Assembly: GCA_905187655.1 (NCBI GenBank)
Contig: CAJJIV010000030.1
Span: 1-10,469 of the forward strand
Source of the DNA: an uncultured Eubacteriales bacterium
Lineage (GTDB): Bacteria; Bacillota; Clostridia; Christensenellales; UBA1242
Direction of reading: 5' to 3'
DNA length: 10,469 nucleotides
Positions 6,414-10,469 of the stretch are shown here, piece after piece. A program made the translations under genes and the position numbers. Within the stretch, counting starts at the first letter, position 1. Each line of letters opens with the position of its first letter. Below the pieces are notes generated by a model, which was given only the letters and a program-made list of their open reading frames with translations, was not told the DNA's origin and made no database searches.

Positions 6414-7730
6414 TTATTCATTCTCCATTTTGTTTTTAATTACAAGATTAATTGGGGTACCGGTGAAATCTACTGCCGACCTGATGGAATTTTCTAAGTA
6501 CCTTTTATAACTATCGGTAATAAGTTTGCCATCATTTACAAAAATTACAAATGTTGGCGGAGCAACACTCGCTTGCGTTGCATAATTTATTTTTAATTTC
6601 CTGCCATTTACAATAGGTGGTGCCGTACTAATAATTGCATCTTGAATTATATCATTAACCACACTTGTTTTTATGCGTTTGTTTGCATTATTATAAACTT
6701 CATCTACCGCCAATATAAGTTTTTCCATTCTTTTACCAGTTAGTGCAGATAAAAACACAGGTTTGATATATGTCATAAAACTAAGTTCTTTTTTAAGTTT
6801 TTCTTCAAACCTTTTCATGGTCAGTGTTTCTTTTTCAATTTTATCCCATTTATTAAACACAATAAGAGAGGGTTTTTGTTGCTCGTGAACAAGCCCTGCA
6901 ATTTTAACATCTTGTTCAGAAATTTCTTCTGAAACATCCATGACTACCACAACGACATCTGCTCGGCGGATGCTATCTAATGTTCTAAATATTGAATATC
7001 TTTCAACCGACTCATCTTCTATTGATCTTTTGCGTCGCATTCCGGCTGTATCAATTAATAAATAATCTTTTTTATTTACCCTAAAAGGAACATCAATAGA
7101 ATCTCTTGTAGTGCCCGCAATATTAGAAACAATTACTCGTTCTTCTCCAACCAATCTGTTTATTAATGAAGATTTGCCGGTGTTTGGCTTGCCAACTATT
7201 GCGATTTTAATTTTACCATCGTTTACTTGCTCTTTAGTTTCTGGAAGATTTTTTACTACTTCATCTAATAAATCTCCAATACCTTTACCTTGTTCTCCAG
7301 AAATAGGATGTGGGTCACCAACAGCAAGTGCGTAAAAATCATACAAATTAGATGTATCAAAGGTGTCATATTTATTAACAACAAGCAATACTTTTTTGCC
7401 TGCTCTTCTTAATTTTTCAGCAACTCGGTAATCTAGTGGAACTATGCCTTCTTTACCATCTACAAAAAACAAAACCAAATCAGCCAATTTTATAGCTGCA
7501 TCTACTTGATTATTAATATGCGTTGTAAAATTATCATTTTTATCAAATTGTATGCCACCAGTATCAACTAATGTAAAATAGTGTCCGCACCATTCAACAT
7601 CAGCATAAATTCTGTCTCTAGTAACACCTGGAGAGTCGTCAACAATAGAAATCCTTTTGCCGACTACACGATTAAAAAATGTACTTTTACCAGTATTTGG
7701 TCTTCCTACAATTGCAACTAACGAGTTCAT
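6414..7730 (-). CDS. der: Ribosome assembly GTPase Der (EngA)
   Basis: This 438-residue protein has the two tandem GTPase domains unique to Der. Domain 1 has GRPNTGKS at 9-16, DTGG at 56-59 and NKYD at 119-122. Domain 2 has GKPNTGKS at 180-187, DTAG at 227-230 and NKWD at 293-296. A KH-like RNA-binding domain fills about 350-438. Der is an essential GTPase that binds the 50S subunit and is needed for its late assembly. Both P-loops carry Thr where the family usually has Val (PNVGKS). The change is conservative and shared by both domains, so function should be intact. The ATG at 7730 has AAAGGA about 11 bases upstream and a strong sigma-A promoter in front. plsY follows in the same operon. Confidence 0.98.
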   Translation of the reverse strand: MNSLVAIVGRPNTGKSTFFNRVVGKRISIVDDSPGVTRDRIYADVEWCGHYFTLVDTGGIQFDKNDNFTTHINNQVDAAIKLADLVLFFVDGKEGIVPLDYRVAEKLRRAGKKVLLVVNKYDTFDTSNLYDFYALAVGDPHPISGEQGKGIGDLLDEVVKNLPETKEQVNDGKIKIAIVGKPNTGKSSLINRLVGEERVIVSNIAGTTRDSIDVPFRVNKKDYLLIDTAGMRRKRSIEDESVERYSIFRTLDSIRRADVVVVVMDVSEEISEQDVKIAGLVHEQQKPSLIVFNKWDKIEKETLTMKRFEEKLKKELSFMTYIKPVFLSALTGKRMEKLILAVDEVYNNANKRIKTSVVNDIIQDAIISTAPPIVNGRKLKINYATQASVAPPTFVIFVNDGKLITDSYKRYLENSIRSAVDFTGTPINLVIKNKMENE

Positions 7731-7761
7731 AAAACAATTATCCTTTATTTTGTTTTATTTT

Positions 7762-7790
7762 ATTATACCCATTAAACTGCACTTTTGCAA
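7762..7790 (-). promoter_or_regulatory. Sigma-A promoter of the der-plsY operon
   Basis: On the minus strand, TTGCAA (7790-7785), exactly 17 bases and a consensus TATAAT (7767-7762) lie about 31 bases before the der ATG. This is the best vegetative promoter in the window, as expected for an essential GTPase gene. Confidence 0.85.
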
Positions 7791-7869
7791 GGAAATTTAA
7801 AAAACTCTTAAATAGAAACTCTTTTTACAATAAATTTTTCAATTAAGATATTAAAACGTAACTCCTTAT

Positions 7870-7904
7870 AAAACAATTAAAAAGCCGGCGAACATCCGAC
7901 TTTT
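7870..7904 (-). terminator. Intrinsic terminator of spoIIP
   Basis: On the minus strand AAAAGTCGG (7904-7896) pairs with CCGGCTTTT (7888-7880), including one G-U pair, around a 7-base loop. TAATTGTTTTATA follows. It starts 5 bases after the spoIIP stop. The remaining stretch up to the der promoter (about 7791-7870) holds only AT-rich sequence with no gene that I can support. Confidence 0.8.
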
Positions 7905-7909
7905 CTTTG

Positions 7910-9100
7910 CTAACTTTTTGTTTGCGGTTTCTTTTTGAAAATCGCAAAAATTTCTGAAAAAAAACGAGATAACCATGCCCTGAATCTTTTTGAAAAAACT
8001 GCAACCAAAGTTATAATTAAAACCACTCCACCAATACTTCCTAAAACTATCCATAATGTTTTGTGAGTTGCAGAAGTTCCACTTGCCGTTTTAGAAGCAC
8101 TAACAAGACCAGTGTTTAACATATCACCAGAAGATTCTTCTGCATCAAAATCTGCCAAACTCTCTTGACTTGCCATTCTTGTGCCATACAAAACTACATC
8201 AATGGTTTTTGCTAATGGTTCAGTTGATCTTCTGACGTATTCCTTTTCAATTAAATTGGTTCCCATTTCAAAAAGCAATGCTCTATTAAATAATTGTTGA
8301 TTATAATTGCCTTTACCAATATAAATATCTTTAATTAATCCTGGGTACACAGCATCTGCATAAGCCTTAATGTTTAGTGCAAATTCTTTGTTAATTTCGC
8401 TATTTTTATTTGCTGAGCCAATTACCATTCTAACCTTACTCATTGTTACTCCATTAACTTCGGTTATGTATTCGGATCTTGGTGTTGCATCTCGGTGTAT
8501 GTCAAATATGGCATCTAAGTCGTTTTGCAATAATTCAGATGCCGTTTCTTCGCTTCTTGTGTAAGCACCTGAATTGTGTGGTAAGTGTAAATTTTCTGAA
8601 TAATAAACTTTAATTGACAAGTTCTCTAAATTTTTTTTTAAGCTTTTACCAATATCATGGATACCGCCTTTGCCATAAATACTATCCACCCCATCTTCAT
8701 CATTATAACATTCATCATTATGTGTATGGTACATACCAATTTTTTTTATAGTACTAGCATTTACTTCCTTTATATTACTATTCTTTTTTGTTATATTGTA
8801 AACTGGCATTTTTACATCTTCTTTATATCTAGCCACACCTATCATATTGTCTTCATCTACCGATTCTATAACATACAACTTGTTATCCGAACTAATGTAT
8901 TCATCATTAACAGCAACGCTATCGCCTTTCATAAAAAGCACTTCTGTCATATTGTCACCATTATATATAGTGTAATAATTTGCATCATCAACAGTCCTTG
9001 CGTTTGCACTTAATAAATTAAACCCACTAAAGCCTCCCATTATTATAAGTATTGAAACGACAACAGCGCTAAGTAATATTAAAAAATTATTTTTTTTCAC
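7910..9100 (-). CDS. spoIIP: Stage II sporulation protein P, engulfment peptidoglycan hydrolase with extra C-terminal anchor
   Basis: This 396-residue protein has an N-terminal membrane segment (about 6-28) and a SpoIIP amidase domain (about 119-310). Conserved features are MYHTHND with His125 in the zinc/catalytic site, DIHRDA with His202, and GKGNYNQQLFNRALLFEMG with Glu277. SpoIIP is the amidase/endopeptidase of the SpoIID-SpoIIM-SpoIIP complex, which thins septal peptidoglycan and drives engulfment. Unlike B. subtilis SpoIIP, which ends just after the enzyme domain, this one adds a Ser/Thr/Gly-rich linker (about 311-345), a second membrane segment (348-369) and a basic tail. The stretch between the first anchor and the enzyme is short (about 30-118) and differs from the B. 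subtilis linker. The start is GTG at 9100-9098, with AAGGAG 7 bases upstream. It overlaps the upstream DUF1614-like gene by 14 bases, so the two are probably translationally coupled. Confidence 0.95.
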   Translation of the reverse strand: MKKNNFLILLSAVVVSILIIMGGFSGFNLLSANARTVDDANYYTIYNGDNMTEVLFMKGDSVAVNDEYISSDNKLYVIESVDEDNMIGVARYKEDVKMPVYNITKKNSNIKEVNASTIKKIGMYHTHNDECYNDEDGVDSIYGKGGIHDIGKSLKKNLENLSIKVYYSENLHLPHNSGAYTRSEETASELLQNDLDAIFDIHRDATPRSEYITEVNGVTMSKVRMVIGSANKNSEINKEFALNIKAYADAVYPGLIKDIYIGKGNYNQQLFNRALLFEMGTNLIEKEYVRRSTEPLAKTIDVVLYGTRMASQESLADFDAEESSGDMLNTGLVSASKTASGTSATHKTLWIVLGSIGGVVLIITLVAVFSKRFRAWLSRFFSEIFAIFKKKPQTKS

Positions 9101-9851
9101 TTTGTTTCTCCTTACCCTTTCTGTAATTAATTATTGACATTTTTTTATATAATCCATCAACTGCAAAAGAATTTTTTTTGTCGGCTAATTGTTCTTCATC
9201 TATTTCAACAAACTCACCAGTTTCAAAATTAAACACTTTAGACTCATCTTTCCCACTAACTGCTTCTACTGTTTTTCCCATAAGTTCACTTAATCCAACC
9301 GCAATAATTGTTGAAATAATTATGGTATCAAAGGCTCCTGCAACACCAAGACTTAAAGGTGAAATTGCCTTTTTGCCTACACCTATTAAAAAATTAATAA
9401 CACTTGATAAAAAAAGTCCAAGAATTGAACAAATAAAAGCATTTCTTCTACTTCTTCCAAGCAGATATGCAACAACACCGGCAACAATGCCATATAACCA
9501 AACATTGTCTATAACAATATCTTCCGGAGTGTTGCTTGGCATTATATATTGAATGGTCACTACAGCTCCTGCTGTTATTATCGTGCCAATAACCGCCCTA
9601 AGTAAATCTTTGCTAAACCCTGTTTTGATTAATAGATATACACAAATTCCAAAAGGAATTAAAAAGCCTCCAATAGAAAAACTGAAGTATGGACCTATTT
9701 TTATTGGTGGAATTACCATACCTACCATTATTGCAAGCAAAATTATTATTGCCCAACGATCATTCATTCTCATTTTATCTAATATTCTTTGCCCAGCACC
9801 AAAAAGAAGTGCTAATATTAAAACACTTAAAATTATATAACTAATTGACAT
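9087..9851 (-). CDS. DUF1614-type membrane protein, coupled to spoIIP
   Basis: This 254-residue protein has about seven membrane segments in residues 1-190 and a charged cytosolic tail (about 191-254). Several features recall the DUF1614 family: RILDKMRMNDRWA near 22-34, IVAGVVAYLLGRSRRNAF at 122-139, and LGVAGAFDTIIISTIIAVGLSEL at 168-190. The glycine/alanine-rich AGAFD motif is the most typical. The family has no established biochemical function that I know of. The ATG at 9851 has a good ribosome site (GGAGG, about 10 bases upstream). Its 3' end overlaps the spoIIP start by 14 bases, which suggests co-expression and a possible role at engulfment. No promoter is evident in the 34 bases after feoB, so transcription may start inside feoB or read through from it. 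The family call is from memory of motif patterns. Confidence 0.7.
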   Translation of the reverse strand: MSISYIILSVLILALLFGAGQRILDKMRMNDRWAIIILLAIMVGMVIPPIKIGPYFSFSIGGFLIPFGICVYLLIKTGFSKDLLRAVIGTIITAGAVVTIQYIMPSNTPEDIVIDNVWLYGIVAGVVAYLLGRSRRNAFICSILGLFLSSVINFLIGVGKKAISPLSLGVAGAFDTIIISTIIAVGLSELMGKTVEAVSGKDESKVFNFETGEFVEIDEEQLADKKNSFAVDGLYKKMSIINYRKGKEKQSEKK

Positions 9852-9885
9852 AAATGATTTCCTCCATCATTTTGTCTTAGTTTTT

Positions 9886-10469
9886 TTAATTGCTTTTGCT
9901 TTTATACAGTTTTTTACAATTTAAACATATATTTTTATCTACACTAAATTTCTTTACTTTTACGTAAGCAAAAATTAAAAATACCAATAAAAAACAAAAA
10001 GCAAATCCTGCCCATATATTTAAAAATTTGGAAAATGTATAAAATACTACTGAGATACAATATGCTAAGCCAAAATGAACCAAAATAGTCTCAATCATTA
10101 AAGCCTTACCAAACTCCTGTTTACAATTCCTTAACGCCGGAATACAAGGAGGGTAAAATAAAACAAACATTATAAAAGCAATTAAACTTATGCCAGAAAT
10201 ATCACAAAAGCCACCAAACAGATTCGCGGTAGAAATAATATTCTCTTTTGCTATTAAACCAGCAATAATTGCAATTACAATACTTTCATTACCTAAACCC
10301 ATTGGATAAAACAAAAAGGTTAATTTGTTCGCAATTAAATATAACAATGAATTTTGTGGATTGTTTAATACAAATTTAAAATTATATGTTAAATTACTTA
10401 ACAACCATAATATTGATGATACAAGAAACAATACTCCAGCTACTCTTTTTAAAAACTCAACTGTCAAAT
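9886..10469 (-). CDS. feoB: Ferrous iron transporter FeoB, C-terminal part, cut at window end
   Basis: The frame runs off the window edge. About 194 residues are visible; the N-terminal GTPase domain and first Gate repeat lie outside. The remaining part matches the FeoB C-terminus: EFLKRVAGVLFLVSSILW, then YPMGLGNESIVIAIIAGLIAKENIIST (family: GFGNWQ...GFIAKEVVVST) and VLFYPPCIPALRNCKQEFG (family: YTPCVATLAVIRRE). The Cys in PPCIP is the conserved pore-region cysteine. FeoB imports Fe2+ across the inner membrane. After the last membrane segment, a basic tail carries CLNC (CxxC), a possible metal-binding motif sometimes seen in FeoB tails. The TTG at 10467 is an internal leucine codon, not a start. 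The stop is 34 bases before the DUF1614-type gene, with no terminator between. Confidence 0.9.
   Translation of the reverse strand, partial: LTVEFLKRVAGVLFLVSSILWLLSNLTYNFKFVLNNPQNSLLYLIANKLTFLFYPMGLGNESIVIAIIAGLIAKENIISTANLFGGFCDISGISLIAFIMFVLFYPPCIPALRNCKQEFGKALMIETILVHFGLAYCISVVFYTFSKFLNIWAGFAFCFLLVFLIFAYVKVKKFSVDKNICLNCKKLYKSKSN

Noticed and set aside
7805..7875. AAGGAG-like site on the minus strand (7867-7862) that might precede a small gene
   Set aside because: No ATG, GTG or TTG at a suitable distance opens a frame longer than a few codons. It lies just after the spoIIP terminator.
9852..9940. Promoter for the DUF1614-spoIIP pair in or just before the 34-base gap after feoB
   Set aside because: TATAAA-like and ATATAT-like strings are present, but none has a matching partner element at a proper distance.
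1..10469. Defence system, mobile element, CRISPR array or biosynthetic cluster
   Set aside because: I saw no array of direct repeats, no transposase or integrase motif and no nuclease or toxin-like gene. Every open region is accounted for by housekeeping, transport or sporulation genes.

Overview
The window looks like a chromosomal segment of a low-GC, endospore-forming member of the Clostridia (Bacillota). The evidence is a strongly AT-rich sequence with AT-rich codons, AAGGAG-type ribosome binding sites before most genes, and three sporulation genes (spoIVA, spoIIP, ylbJ) among housekeeping genes. I see no tRNA, rRNA, CRISPR array, insertion sequence or phage gene. Coding density is very high, and no gap exceeds about 180 bases.

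Left part (1-4042): this is a rearranged version of the ylbH-ylbM neighbourhood of Bacillus subtilis. It holds the 3' end of tmcAL (ylbM) on +, facing a pnuC-like transporter gene and a patatin-like esterase gene (ylbK-like) on -. Next comes ylbJ on +, starting 10 bases from the esterase start. Then a coiled-coil protein gene and rsmD (ylbH) lie on -. coaD, which usually sits beside rsmD, is absent, as is ylbL. A sigma-E-like promoter is placed so that the ylbJ transcript would start at or next to its ATG.

Middle part (4108-7790): spoIVA (spore coat basement ATPase) is a single-gene unit with its own terminator. Upstream of it is a der-plsY operon (ribosome-assembly GTPase and glycerol-3-phosphate acyltransferase) with a clear housekeeping promoter and a strong terminator. 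gpsA, often found between plsY and spoIVA in related bacteria, is absent.

Right part (7870-10469): on - run the C-terminal third of feoB (cut by the window edge), a DUF1614-type membrane protein gene and spoIIP. The last two overlap by 14 bases, which ties the unknown membrane protein to the engulfment peptidoglycan hydrolase. SpoIIP here carries an extra C-terminal transmembrane segment with a basic tail.

All genes are recognisable or nearly so. I do not see a wholly new multi-gene system. The items most worth following up are the DUF1614-spoIIP pair, the double-anchored SpoIIP, the overlapping divergent ylbJ/esterase start region, and the esterase-pnuC pairing.
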